NCBI RefSeq assembly: GCF_013376045.1
Contig: NZ_JABMJG010000006.1
Span: forward strand, 489,393-553,392
Direction of reading: 5' to 3'
Source: Variovorax sp. SG517
GTDB lineage: Bacteria; Pseudomonadota; Gammaproteobacteria; Burkholderiales; Burkholderiaceae_C
Length of the DNA stretch: 64,000 bases
Made by a program: the position numbers and the translations under genes. Positions 51,092 to 59,970 of this stretch are shown here, one piece after another (the first letter of the stretch is position 1; the number at the start of each line of letters is the position of its first letter). The notes below the pieces were generated by a model, which saw only the letters and a list, made by a program, of their open reading frames with translations, ran no database searches and was not told where the DNA came from.

Positions 51092-52855
51092 ATGACGACC
51101 AAGGCTTCCTCCCACCCGCCGCGCGGCGACTTCGCGCTCAACACGCGGTTGATGCGCATCACCCTCATGGCCGCCTTCATCGGCGCCATCAGCACCGTGG
51201 CCGCGCGCGTGCTGCTCGACCTGATCCGCTTCTTCACCAACCTGTTCTTCTTCCAGACCTTCTCGCTGGCCGAGCGCTCGCCGGCCACGCACACGCTGGG
51301 CGCATGGGTCATCGTGGTGCCGGTGATCGGCGGGCTCATCGTCGGGCTGGTGGCGCGCTACGGCTCCGACAAGATCCGCGGCCACGGCATCCCCGAGGCC
51401 ATCGAGGCGATCCTGTTCGGCAAGAGCCGCATGTCGCCGAAGGTGGCGCTGCTCAAGCCGCTGTCCTCGGGCATCGTGATCGGCAGCGGCGGGCCCTTCG
51501 GCGCCGAGGGGCCGATCATCATGACCGGCGGCGCCATCGGCTCGCTGATCGCGCAGCACTTCCATCTCACCGCGGTCGAGCGCAAGGCGCTGCTGGTGGC
51601 GGGCGCGACAGCCGGCATGACGGCCGTGTTCGGCACGCCGGTGGCTGCGGTGCTGCTGGCCGTCGAGCTGCTGCTGTTCGAGCTGCGCCCGCGCAGCCTG
51701 CTGCCGGTGGCCGTGGCATGCGCGGTCGCGGGCTTCGCGCGTCCGCTGCTGATGGACCCGGGCCCGCTCTTCCCCTTGCAGACGGCCGTGCCGGGCCCGC
51801 TCGCCCTGCTGTCGTGCGTGATCGCGGGCGTGCTGTGCGGCGCGCTGTCGGCGTCGCTTTCGATCTCGCTCTACAAGGTGGAAGACTGGTTCGGCAAGCT
51901 GCCGATTCACTGGATGTGGTGGCCCGCCATCGGCGGCCTGGCCGTGGGCATCGGAGGCTGGTTGCAGCCGCGCGCGCTGGGCGTGGGCTACGACGTCATC
52001 GGCGACCTGTTGCACAACCACCTCGCGCTCGGCGTGGTGCTCGCGCTGCTGGCGGTGAAGGCCGTCATCTGGGTCATCTCGCTGGGCTCCGGCACCTCGG
52101 GCGGCGTGCTCGCGCCGCTGCTGATGATGGGCGCCGGCCTGGGCGTGGTGCTGTCGCACGTGCTGCCGGGCAACGATCCGATGCTGTGGCCGCTGGTGTG
52201 CATGGCGGCCACGCTGGGCGGCGTGATGCGCGCGCCGCTCACCGCCTCCATCTTCGCCTTCGGGCTCACGCACGACAGCAACGCGCTACTGCCGCTGCTG
52301 GCCACATCGGCCGTGGCCTACGGCTTCACCGTGCTGACGATGCGCCGCTCGATCCTCACCGAGAAGATCGCGCGCCGCGGCTATCACATCTACCGCGAAT
52401 ACGGCATCGATCCGCTGGAGCGGCATTCGGTGGAAGAGGTGATGACGCGCGAGGTGCGCAGCATCGACGCGGCCATGCCGGTGACGCAGGCGCTGTTCGA
52501 GCACTTCGGCGAAGGGCAGGCGCATCGCGCCTTCCCGGTGCTGCGCAACGGCGCGGTGATCGGCGTGGCCGATCGCGCGATGCTCGCCGCGCGCAGCACG
52601 CGCGACCCCATCGCCACGGTGGGCGATGCCTGCGCCGACGTGCCGCTCTACTTCGCGCTGCCGGGGGAGAACTGCCGCGCCGTCGCCACGCGGCTCGCGC
52701 GCCACCGGCTGGAGCGCCTGCCGGTGGTGAAAGAAGCGCAGTCGCTTGCGCTGGTGGGCATCGTGGCGCGCAGCGACCTCATCAAGCCTTCCCTCGCGCA
52801 CTTCGACGAAGAGGAAAAGCGCGAGCGCATGCGTGGGCTGCCCTGGCAGGACTGA
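51092..52855 (+). CDS. ClC-family chloride channel/transporter with C-terminal CBS domains
   Basis: 587 residues. Gating Glu139 in GSGGPFGAEGP (the family GxEGP motif, Arg replaced by Ala), second selectivity motif GHGIPEAIEA and third GSGTSGGVLAPLL. After about residue 420 two CBS domains follow (VEEVMTREVRSIDAAMPVTQALFEHFGEG, HRLERLPVVKEAQSLALVGIVARSDL). Predicted inner-membrane Cl-/H+ antiporter or channel, possibly acid-stress related. GTG at 51083 is an alternative start overlapping marR. Confidence 0.92.
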   Translation: MTTKASSHPPRGDFALNTRLMRITLMAAFIGAISTVAARVLLDLIRFFTNLFFFQTFSLAERSPATHTLGAWVIVVPVIGGLIVGLVARYGSDKIRGHGIPEAIEAILFGKSRMSPKVALLKPLSSGIVIGSGGPFGAEGPIIMTGGAIGSLIAQHFHLTAVERKALLVAGATAGMTAVFGTPVAAVLLAVELLLFELRPRSLLPVAVACAVAGFARPLLMDPGPLFPLQTAVPGPLALLSCVIAGVLCGALSASLSISLYKVEDWFGKLPIHWMWWPAIGGLAVGIGGWLQPRALGVGYDVIGDLLHNHLALGVVLALLAVKAVIWVISLGSGTSGGVLAPLLMMGAGLGVVLSHVLPGNDPMLWPLVCMAATLGGVMRAPLTASIFAFGLTHDSNALLPLLATSAVAYGFTVLTMRRSILTEKIARRGYHIYREYGIDPLERHSVEEVMTREVRSIDAAMPVTQALFEHFGEGQAHRAFPVLRNGAVIGVADRAMLAARSTRDPIATVGDACADVPLYFALPGENCRAVATRLARHRLERLPVVKEAQSLALVGIVARSDLIKPSLAHFDEEEKRERMRGLPWQD

Positions 52856-53056
52856 GTCCACTTCGGACTGCCGCGAGTTTGCGGTCCATTCTCGCACTCG
52901 TATCGGCGCGCCGACATCTCTCGTCAAACCAATGGTGAGCGCCCCGTCCTTCCGTCGACCGGAGCCCAGCCCGAGTCCGTGATCTTCAAGCGGCGGTCAT
53001 GGATGCAGCGAAGGCGACGCACTCCACGAGGTTGAGAGCGGCCTGCAGCAGGTACT

Positions 53057-53362
53057 ATGGAGCGCTTTGGCCTTGCCGCACCGTCCGCAGATTCGTACAG
53101 CTTCGAAGTGCATCTGGTCAAGAGCGCACAGCAGATCGTTGTCGGATCTGACGTCAGCATCCTCGATGCACTGCTTCAGTCGGGCGTAAACATAGGTTGC
53201 TCCTGCCGTCAACGCATCTGCAGCGCCTGCGAGGTCCGCGTTCTTGAAGGCGTCGCGGATCATCGGGACGAAATCCTGACCGATGCAGGGCGGTCGAGCA
53301 ACAAGACGATGATGGTTTGCTGTTCCCGCGCACGCAGCCGAACATTGGTGCTCGACCTCTAG
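53057..53362 (+). pseudogene. Remnant: plant-type 2Fe-2S ferredoxin domain of a VanB-like oxygenase reductase
   Basis: 101 residues. It matches the C-terminal ferredoxin domain of phthalate-type/vanillate demethylase reductases: FEVHLVKSAQQIVV, CRQRICSACEVRVLEGVADHRD (C-x4-C-x2-C) and the last ligand in MMVCCSRARS, ending LVLDL as in the intact enzymes. All four Cys ligands remain, but the FMN and NAD domains are missing upstream. It could be a truncated gene or a free-standing ferredoxin. Confidence 0.65.
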
Positions 53363-54354
53363 GGAAGGCAGACTTCACCTTGAACAGATGGTCGATACGG
53401 CTATCGGTAGCCGACCAATGCGTACGCCTCTTGATGCAGTGCGACCCATCTTGCTCGCGTCCAAGTCTCGCTCCGCTCCTCTGCAGAGTACGACTGATGT
53501 GCGCACCGTTGTCACTTGCTCGCCGCGCCTCGGCAAATTCTCCCCGTGAGTTGAATGTGCATGGAGCAGGGTTCTGCTGGAGTTCGAAGATAGGGTCTCG
53601 CCCTGCGAGAGTTGCAACCGCAGCGACTTCTTCATCGGCATTCACCGGCGCAACCCGGTCCGTCTCCATCGCTTCAAGGTGCCTCTGCCGTCCACCACCG
53701 ATGGACGCCTGCCGGCGATCAAGGGCGAGCGTCTTCGCTGCAGATCAGTGGATACGTCTCCTGATTTACGGAACTCTATAAAAAATAGGACGTTTTGGTG
53801 GCGACGATCGAGATGGCGCGCGCGGGCCTGGGCCTCGATCCTGCGGCGGGGCTGGACTGCATCTGCGACTTGATTGGGCTGGAGGACCCACAGGACGCGG
53901 ATTACGACCAGAACGTGGAGGGGCTGCTCCGACTTGCTGCGTGCATCTGGCGCTTGAGACACTCGCTTCTTTCGCCTGCCTCCGCCTCAGGCGCATCCGT
54001 AGCACCCCAAATAGCAGGCCTATCTTTCTGCCACCCACAACTTCGAGTTGAACATGCAAGACGCCGGCAGGCGAGTTCACTGGGTTCCTTCTACGCCCTA
54101 ATGGATTGCAATTGTCCCCTCAGCAAGCGTCTGAATCGCATACCTAACGCACGCTTCGATTGCCCGGCTGGCACGTGGGTACAAGGCGTTGACAACAGTC
54201 CGCACGAACGCAACACATGCAGCTTGTGCTGCGCCGGCAACCGCATCGCCAATTCATGCCGCCGGGTAGTGCACGGCAAGATCGCGCAAGCCGAGCCCCG
54301 GATGGCGGAAAGCGCCTGAGAAGGCAGATCTGCGCCCCAGCAAATGTCGCGATC
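53363..54354. other. About 1 kb of gene-poor, apparently decayed DNA
   Basis: Several open frames of 60-170 codons occur on both strands, but none resembles a family or has convincing initiation signals. GC content drops locally (a run of A/T near 53775-53790). Following the ferredoxin remnant it probably is the debris of an oxygenase locus or a mobile element. No terminal inverted repeats were found. Confidence 0.45.
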
Positions 54355-54717
54355 TCACGGGCTCCCTCGCTCCGACTGAGCGGCCATCAATTCCCCGCCA
54401 TGCTGCTGGGCCCAGCGGATCAGGCTCTCGAACGGCTGCTGCAGCGTGCGTCCCAACGGGGTAATCGAATACACCACGGCAATTGGCGAACTTGCGATGA
54501 CCTGTCTGTTAATCAAGCCGTTCCTTTCCAGTCGGCGCAGAGCTTCTGTCAGCGCCTTGTGGGTGATCGGATCGAGGCGGCGCTTGATCGCATTGAAGCG
54601 CGCCGGCTCCTCGCAAAGAACTGCCAGGACGAGGACCGACCACTTGCTGGCGATCTGTTCGAGCACCGGCTTCGTGCTGTTGATTTCGGCGAGCACGGTC
54701 GCGACGTCTTGAGGCAT
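54355..54717 (-). CDS. HxlR family transcriptional regulator
   Basis: 120 residues. Winged HTH of the HxlR type: VLEQIASKWSVLVLAVLCEEPARFNAIKRRLDPITHKALTEALRRLERNGLINRQ. The start at 54717 (MPQDVATV) is chosen because AAAGGA lies 8 bp before it; a start at 54744 would place the operator inside the gene. It is divergent from the SDR at 54820, a common pairing for HxlR regulators of redox enzymes. Confidence 0.92.
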   Translation of the reverse strand: MPQDVATVLAEINSTKPVLEQIASKWSVLVLAVLCEEPARFNAIKRRLDPITHKALTEALRRLERNGLINRQVIASSPIAVVYSITPLGRTLQQPFESLIRWAQQHGGELMAAQSERGSP

Positions 54718-54727
54718 GACGCTTTCC

Positions 54728-54779
54728 TTTCGTATATCTAGCATAGATCGAGTGCGTAATTGACACTAGATATACGAAA
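54728..54779. promoter_or_regulatory. Perfect 14-bp inverted repeat between HxlR and SDR genes
   Basis: TTTCGTATATCTAG at 54728-54741 and its exact reverse complement CTAGATATACGAAA at 54766-54779, separated by 24 bp. A TTGACA -35 box (54760-54765) lies directly before the right arm on the plus strand; no good -10 is seen. The two arms may be two halves bound by HxlR dimers, each arm also close to a start codon. Confidence 0.7.
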
Positions 54780-54819
54780 TGCATCATGCATGGTTCATTC
54801 ACTCAAGCAAAGCTACGCC

Positions 54820-55548
54820 ATGTCAAGACTTCCTGGAAAGATTGCCCTCATCACCGGCGGCAGCAGCGGCATCGGGCTGGCCGTCGCGCGCCGCTTCGCG
54901 GCGGAGGGCGCAAAGGTCTTCATTGCCGGCCGCAAGCAGAGGCAGCTCGACCAAGCGCTCTCCCAGATCGGCAACGGTGCCGAGGGGATCCAGGCAGACG
55001 TCACCCAAACCGCCGACCTCGAGCGGCTTTTTGCAACCCTGTCCAAACGCACCGGCCGGCTCGACGTGCTGGTCACGTCGTCCGGGATCGCCGAGTACGC
55101 GACCCTTGCAGACACCACCGAGGAGCACATCGACCGCGCCTTCGACCTGAACGTCCGCGCGATGGTCTTGACGGTTCAGCGCGCAACGCAATTGATGACG
55201 GATGGCGGATCAATCGTGCTGGTCGGCTCGATCGCCAGCAGCATCGCCAACCCCGGCTATGCCACCTACTCGGCCTCCAAGGCAGCGGTGCGTTCGTATG
55301 CCCGGACCTGGACCCACGAGCTGGCCGGCCGGGGCATCCGCGTGAACACGCTCAGCCCGGGACCTACCGACACGCCGATGTTTGATGGGGTGGGCGAGGA
55401 CGTGCGCCGGGCTTTGACGAACCGGATTCCGTTCGGGCGCCTTGGCCGGCCGGAAGAGATCGCAGCCGCCACTCTGTTCCTCGCAAGCGAAGACAGCCGC
55501 TATGTCGGCGGCGCAGACCTGCATGTCGATGGCGGCATGGTGGCGTGA
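54820..55548 (+). CDS. Short-chain dehydrogenase/reductase (SDR), FabG-like
   Basis: 242 residues from MSRLPGKIALITGGSSGIG. NADP motif, a VTSSG variant of the usual NNAG near residue 87, catalytic Ser in VGSIASS, YSASKAAVRSYARTW (YxxxK), and the C-terminal SRYVGGADLHVDGGMVA typical of classical SDRs. In-frame Mets at 54790 and at 54760 are rejected, being within the operator. It is the presumed HxlR target. Confidence 0.92.
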   Translation: MSRLPGKIALITGGSSGIGLAVARRFAAEGAKVFIAGRKQRQLDQALSQIGNGAEGIQADVTQTADLERLFATLSKRTGRLDVLVTSSGIAEYATLADTTEEHIDRAFDLNVRAMVLTVQRATQLMTDGGSIVLVGSIASSIANPGYATYSASKAAVRSYARTWTHELAGRGIRVNTLSPGPTDTPMFDGVGEDVRRALTNRIPFGRLGRPEEIAAATLFLASEDSRYVGGADLHVDGGMVA

Positions 55549-55790
55549 TGCAGGCACTTCGCGGGGACGCCTTCACCACTCGGATCGATCCGCCTTCCAA
55601 GTTAGCGCGCTTCTTCTGCCTTCTCGTTGGCAGGCATGCGGAACGCCGTCTCGGCCTCGTCGTCTGTCATCCCGGCCTATTTTCTGGGCCTGCTGCGCGA
55701 GGTGATCATCAGGCGATCGACCGCGGGCCTTCCTGACCTTTCAGGCCAAGCTCGCAACCGACTGAAAGCCAGAGATACGGAACGGCCCGT

Positions 55791-56705
55791 TCAATCGACT
55801 CGCGGACGGCCGGTTGTGGTTCCCATCATCCGGGCCAGTTCCTTCTTGGGCAGATGGCCTGCCTTCGATAGCTGCTGTTCTCGCTCGGAGCGCAGAATCT
55901 TCAGCACATCGGATGGGCCCACGCCAAAGCTTTCCTTGAATTTGCGTTGAAAGCTGCGCCGTGACATGTGGCACAGCGCCGCCATGTCGTCCACGGTCCA
56001 GCGCAAAGACAATTGCGCCTCGATCTTTTCGATGAGCTTCGCAAACGGTGCCCCCGCCCGGTCCTGCAGCCGAAGCGTCTGGCTGTACTGTCGCTGGTCG
56101 CCGGTGCGGCGCAGGTAGACAACAAGGCGGCGCGCGACGCGCTGAGCGATCAGGGCACCGCAGTCGCGCTCCACCAGTACAAGTGCGAGATCAATGCCGG
56201 CAGTCACGCCTGCTGTGGTCCAGTACTTTCCACTCTCGCAGAAGATCTGCTCGTCCGCCACGTCCAGTCGAGGAAACTCGCGGCGCAGCCGCTCTGCGGT
56301 ACGCCAATGGGTGGTCACACGATGGCTGTCCAGCAATCCCGTGGCGGCCAGCAGGAAGGCGCCGGTACAGACGCTGCAGGTTCGCTCGGTCGTGCGGTCC
56401 TGCGCCCGCAGGCATTCCAGCAGCGCCAGGTCCTTGCTCGCTGCATACACACCTTCTCCGCCGGGAACGACAAGCGTGTGGGGCTGCCACTTCACCGATT
56501 CCGCAAGCGAATGGCCGACCAGTATGCGCAGCCCGCCATCAGGGGTGGACGCCGTTGCTTCGGGACCGAATGTGGCGAGCTCGTAGCGCACGTGTCCCAA
56601 CTCTTCGTTGGCCGTGGTGAATGCCTGCCAGGGGCCACTGAGGTCAAGAGGCTGGAAGTTCGGAAAGACCAGAAACGCCACGCGTATTGGCGCGCCGCCC
56701 CCCAT
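55791..56705 (-). CDS. GlxA-type AraC regulator with DJ-1/PfpI domain
   Basis: 304 residues. DJ-1/PfpI domain (APIRVAFLVFPNFQPLDLSGPWQAF, HTLVVPGGEGVYAA, RTCSVCTGAFLLAATGLLD) then a C-terminal AraC HTH (WTVDDMAALCHMSRRSFQRKFKESFGVGPSDVL). This is the GlxA/FtrA layout. The frame runs on through the divergent gene, but the Met at 56705 (MGGGAPIRVAF) avoids the overlap. It probably regulates the DJ-1 gene transcribed in the other direction. Confidence 0.93.
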   Translation of the reverse strand: MGGGAPIRVAFLVFPNFQPLDLSGPWQAFTTANEELGHVRYELATFGPEATASTPDGGLRILVGHSLAESVKWQPHTLVVPGGEGVYAASKDLALLECLRAQDRTTERTCSVCTGAFLLAATGLLDSHRVTTHWRTAERLRREFPRLDVADEQIFCESGKYWTTAGVTAGIDLALVLVERDCGALIAQRVARRLVVYLRRTGDQRQYSQTLRLQDRAGAPFAKLIEKIEAQLSLRWTVDDMAALCHMSRRSFQRKFKESFGVGPSDVLKILRSEREQQLSKAGHLPKKELARMMGTTTGRPRVD

Positions 56706-56763
56706 TTTTGGCACACCTGGAAGGGGCCCGACTTCTAGAGTTCTCGTTTTAAGGAGCGTCTTC

Positions 56764-57459
56764 ATGCAAGTGAACTTTCTGCTATTTCCGGCGTTGACAC
56801 AACTGGATCTGACTGGCCCATTCGAGGTGCTCGCACGCGCGCCAGGCTTCAAGATTGACTTCGTCTCGCCGACCATGGACCCCATCCGCTCGGATCGGGG
56901 TTTGACGATGATGCCGACGGCCACCTTCGCGACCGCCGGCCCTTGCGACATCCTGGTGGTGCCGGGCGGCCCCGGCACGGATGACGCGCTGGTGGACCCG
57001 GCCTGGGTGGAATTCACGGCGAGCCAGGCCGCCAACGCACAATTCATCCTCGGCGTGTGCACCGGTTCGCTCCTGCTGGGGGCCGCAGGACTGCTGCACG
57101 GCAAGCGGGCAGCATGCCATTGGCAAGCGAGAGAGTTTCTGGCTTCGTTCGGAGCGATTCCCGATGACGCGCGCACCTGCATCGACGGAAACATCATCAC
57201 GTCTGGCGGCGTGACGTCCGGGATCGACATGGCCCTTCGGGCGGTGGCAGTGATGCTGGACGAAGACGCCGCAAAGCAGATTCAGCTCCAGATCGAATAC
57301 GACCCGGAGCCGCCATTCGAGGGCGGCACTCCCCGCACGTCGCCCGACTACATCGTGAAGCGGTGCCTGGAGGCCACGCGCAAGCGACACGCGCTGCGCA
57401 GCCAAGCAGTCGCACGCGCCGCAGCGGCCATGGGCGCCGCGGCAATCCCGACTGCGTGA
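56764..57459 (+). CDS. DJ-1/PfpI family protein, isonitrile-hydratase-like
   Basis: 231 residues. Motifs: NFLLFPALTQLDLTGPFEVLARAPG, ILVVPGGPGTDDALVD, nucleophile Cys in ILGVCTGSLLLGAAGLL, and HWQAREFLASFGAIPDDARTCIDGNIITSGGVTSGIDMAL. This order is that of InhA-type isonitrile hydratases, cytosolic enzymes that convert isonitriles to N-substituted formamides. AAGGAG precedes the ATG. Activity is inferred from family only. Confidence 0.9.
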   Translation: MQVNFLLFPALTQLDLTGPFEVLARAPGFKIDFVSPTMDPIRSDRGLTMMPTATFATAGPCDILVVPGGPGTDDALVDPAWVEFTASQAANAQFILGVCTGSLLLGAAGLLHGKRAACHWQAREFLASFGAIPDDARTCIDGNIITSGGVTSGIDMALRAVAVMLDEDAAKQIQLQIEYDPEPPFEGGTPRTSPDYIVKRCLEATRKRHALRSQAVARAAAAMGAAAIPTA

Positions 57460-57474
57460 ACGAAGGAGCGCGAC

Positions 57475-58446
57475 ATGTCTTCGCTTCTACGTTCGACCGC
57501 CGTTTTGATGCTCGCAGTCCTCTTCGGAAATTGCCACGCTGGTTTTCCGGACAAGCCCATCAACATCATCGTTCCCTACGCTGCGGGAGGGCCGATGGAC
57601 AAGCTAGCCCGCCAGCTTGCGCCCCAGATGAGCAGTTTGCTCGGTCAACCCGTGATCGTGCAAAACCAGGGTGGGGCGGGCGGAAACATCGGCGTGGCCA
57701 TGGCCAAGCGCGCTGCGCCCGATGGCTACACTCTGTTGCTCGATCACGTGCACATGGCCACGGCCCCTTCGCTGTACCGCAAGCTCGACTTTGCGCCCGC
57801 AATCGACTTCGAGCCCCTGGGCGTGGTTGCCGAGTCGCCGCTGATTCTCATCAGCAGAACTGACGTTCCCAACGTCTTCGCCGACCTGTTGCGCTGGATG
57901 GCGCGGCAGCCCCAAGTGACCCTGGCAAATGCCGGCATCGGATCGGCCTCGCACCTGTGCGGCCTGCTGCTGCAGTCCTCGCTGAAGCTGCGCATGACCA
58001 CTGTCCCGTACAAAGGAACCGGCCCGGCCATGATCGACTTGATGAGCGGCCAGGTCGACCTGATGTGCGACCTGACAGCCAATGCGCTGCCGCAGATTCA
58101 AGCTGGCAAGGTGCGTCCGATTGCTGTCACGGTGCGCGAGCCGATGAGCGGTACGCCGCTGGAGGCCGTCCCATCGATGGAGAAGCTGGGCATTGCCCAA
58201 GGCCCCCTCACCATCTGGTACGGCTTGTACGCTCCTCGCGGCACGCCGACGCCGGTCATTCAACAGCTGTCAGCCGCACTGACCACGGTGACGAACAGCG
58301 CTGCTTTTCGCAAACAGCAGATGGACTCCGGCCTGAACCCGGTCAACGACTGGCGCCTGACCCCGGCTGGGCATCGCAAGTATCTGCACGAAGAGATCAA
58401 TCGTTGGGCTGGACCTATCAAGGCGGCTGGCGAGTATGCCGATTGA
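57475..58446 (+). CDS. Bug family (TTT) periplasmic solute-binding protein
   Basis: 323 residues. Signal peptide (STAVLMLAVLFGNCHA), then the Bug signatures FPDKPINIIVPYAAGGPMDKLARQLAPQMSSLLGQPVIVQNQGGAGGNIGVAMAKRAAPDGYTLL. It lies 15 bp after the DJ-1 gene with AAGGAG before the ATG, so it belongs to that operon. No TctA/TctB partner genes are adjacent, as is common for Bug proteins, which are used as sensors or share a distant transporter. Confidence 0.95.
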   Translation: MSSLLRSTAVLMLAVLFGNCHAGFPDKPINIIVPYAAGGPMDKLARQLAPQMSSLLGQPVIVQNQGGAGGNIGVAMAKRAAPDGYTLLLDHVHMATAPSLYRKLDFAPAIDFEPLGVVAESPLILISRTDVPNVFADLLRWMARQPQVTLANAGIGSASHLCGLLLQSSLKLRMTTVPYKGTGPAMIDLMSGQVDLMCDLTANALPQIQAGKVRPIAVTVREPMSGTPLEAVPSMEKLGIAQGPLTIWYGLYAPRGTPTPVIQQLSAALTTVTNSAAFRKQQMDSGLNPVNDWRLTPAGHRKYLHEEINRWAGPIKAAGEYAD

Positions 58447-58564
58447 GACACGGGCGTGTACATCTTCGACGATGAGCGTAAACGACGCGCCGGTCCCACA
58501 GGCGCACTTTCAGGGAAATCGGTGGTCTCGCCCAAAGCGCAACGCTACTTCTGCGGAGTACAGC

Positions 58565-58690
58565 GCCTGTGCTGGGAAGCTGGTTCGCGCGCTGGTGCTG
58601 ATGCCCTCGCTGGTGGTGCTCGATGAGCCCGTGGCGGCGATCGACGAGTCGGCGCAGGCGCAGATCCTGAATCTGCTGCGCGTGATGAAC
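58565..58690 (+). pseudogene. Fragment of a peptide/nickel-type ABC transporter ATPase
   Basis: The peptide RALVLMPSLVVLDEPVAAIDESAQAQILNLLR is the Walker B/D-loop region of OppF/DppF ATPases, in the frame starting at 58436. Walker A and the signature motif are missing and flanking codons are unrelated. The remainder of the 489-bp gap (58447-58935) holds nothing recognised. Confidence 0.7.
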
Positions 58691-58935
58691 GCCGTGTGTT
58701 GGTCGGCGGTCGCTGGTCACACTGGCATTGCGAAATACCTAACACTTCTTCGCTCATCTTCCGAAACGGGCCTTCCCTGATGGCAGATCGAAGTTGAACT
58801 TTTGAGCATGCTTGTGGAAGGGACTGACTGCTATCTATGGAGACCACCCTGTCGCCGCGTCGTTGTGCTCTGCGACGCACAGAGCATCGGCCGTGCCGAT
58901 GAAGGCCACGCGCGATGTGTCCCTGTCCGGGGCGC

Positions 58936-59916
58936 TCAGCTGGCCTTGATCTGGAAGCGCTGGATGATCTGCCGATACTGCTCCGACTCGTTCTTCATGC
59001 GCTGTGCGAAAGGAACCGCAGGCATGGCGACCGGATCCGTGCCCAGAGCCTGCAGGCGCTCGCGCACGGCGGGCTGGGCCAGCGCCGCGGCCGCGGACTT
59101 CTGAAGGCGGTCCACCGCCTCAGCCGGCGCCTTGGCTGGCGTCAGAAGGCCATACCAGGCGACGAAGTCGACGTCTTTCATGAGGCCCGCGGCTTCGCCG
59201 ATCGTGGGCACCTGCGCCAGCAGCGGTGAGCGCTGTGGCTGCGTCACGGCCAGCGCACTAATCTTTCCGGCCGTGATGTGCGGCAGCAGCGGTGGCGCGC
59301 CGACCAAGGCGAAAGCGATCTCGCCCCCCAGCAGAGCGACGGTGGCGGGGCCAGCACCCTTGTAGGGCACGTGCACGATGTCCAGGCCGCTTTGCACACG
59401 CAGAAGCTCCACTGCCACGTGCATGGGCGAGCCATTGCCTGGCGTGCCCACGGTGACGCCGCCCGGGCGCTTCTTGGCGGCGGCGAGGGCCTCGCTCAGC
59501 GTGGCCGCACCCAGTGAGTGCAGGCAGGCGATCACGCTGGGCGACTGCGACACCAGCTCGATCGGCTTGAAGTCGACGAGCGGCTGGTAGCTCGCCTTCT
59601 GCAGCCAGGGCGTGATGGTGAGCTCCGGATTGCCCGCGAACAGCACCGTGTAGCCGTCGGGCGCCGCACGCGCCACGAGTTCGGCGCCCAGCATGCCGCC
59701 AGCGCCGCCACGGTTGTCCACCACCAGACTCTGGCCGAGGTCATCGGCCATCGCCTTGGCGACCAGGCGCGCCACGGCATCGATGCCGCCGCCCGCGGCG
59801 TAGGGCACCACCATGCGGATCGGTGCGGTGGGCCACGCCTGTGCGCTTGCCAGGCGCGGCAGCGCCAGAGCAGCGGGGGCGGCGCCCAGGGCCGCGAGGA
59901 TGTCTCGTCTCTTCAT
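58936..59916 (-). CDS. Bug family (TTT) periplasmic solute-binding protein
   Basis: 326 residues. Tat-like signal MKRRDILAALGAAPAALALPRLASA. Family features: WPTAPIRMVVPYAAGGGIDAVARLVAKAMADDLGQSLVVDNRGGAGGMLGAELVARAAPDGYTVLFAG. GGAG 7 bp before the ATG. It is the third gene of the sulfatase/FAD-oxidase operon, suggesting a carboxylate or sulfated substrate. Confidence 0.95.
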   Translation of the reverse strand: MKRRDILAALGAAPAALALPRLASAQAWPTAPIRMVVPYAAGGGIDAVARLVAKAMADDLGQSLVVDNRGGAGGMLGAELVARAAPDGYTVLFAGNPELTITPWLQKASYQPLVDFKPIELVSQSPSVIACLHSLGAATLSEALAAAKKRPGGVTVGTPGNGSPMHVAVELLRVQSGLDIVHVPYKGAGPATVALLGGEIAFALVGAPPLLPHITAGKISALAVTQPQRSPLLAQVPTIGEAAGLMKDVDFVAWYGLLTPAKAPAEAVDRLQKSAAAALAQPAVRERLQALGTDPVAMPAVPFAQRMKNESEQYRQIIQRFQIKAS

Positions 59917-59933
59917 CGCGTGTCTCCGTATTC

Positions 59934-59966
<33 letters not shown>

Positions 59967-59970
59967 GCGG

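Noticed and set aside
55791..57230. Extension of the GlxA-type regulator to 479 codons
   Set aside because: The extra part is antisense to the divergent DJ-1 gene. The family N-terminus begins at the Met at 56705.
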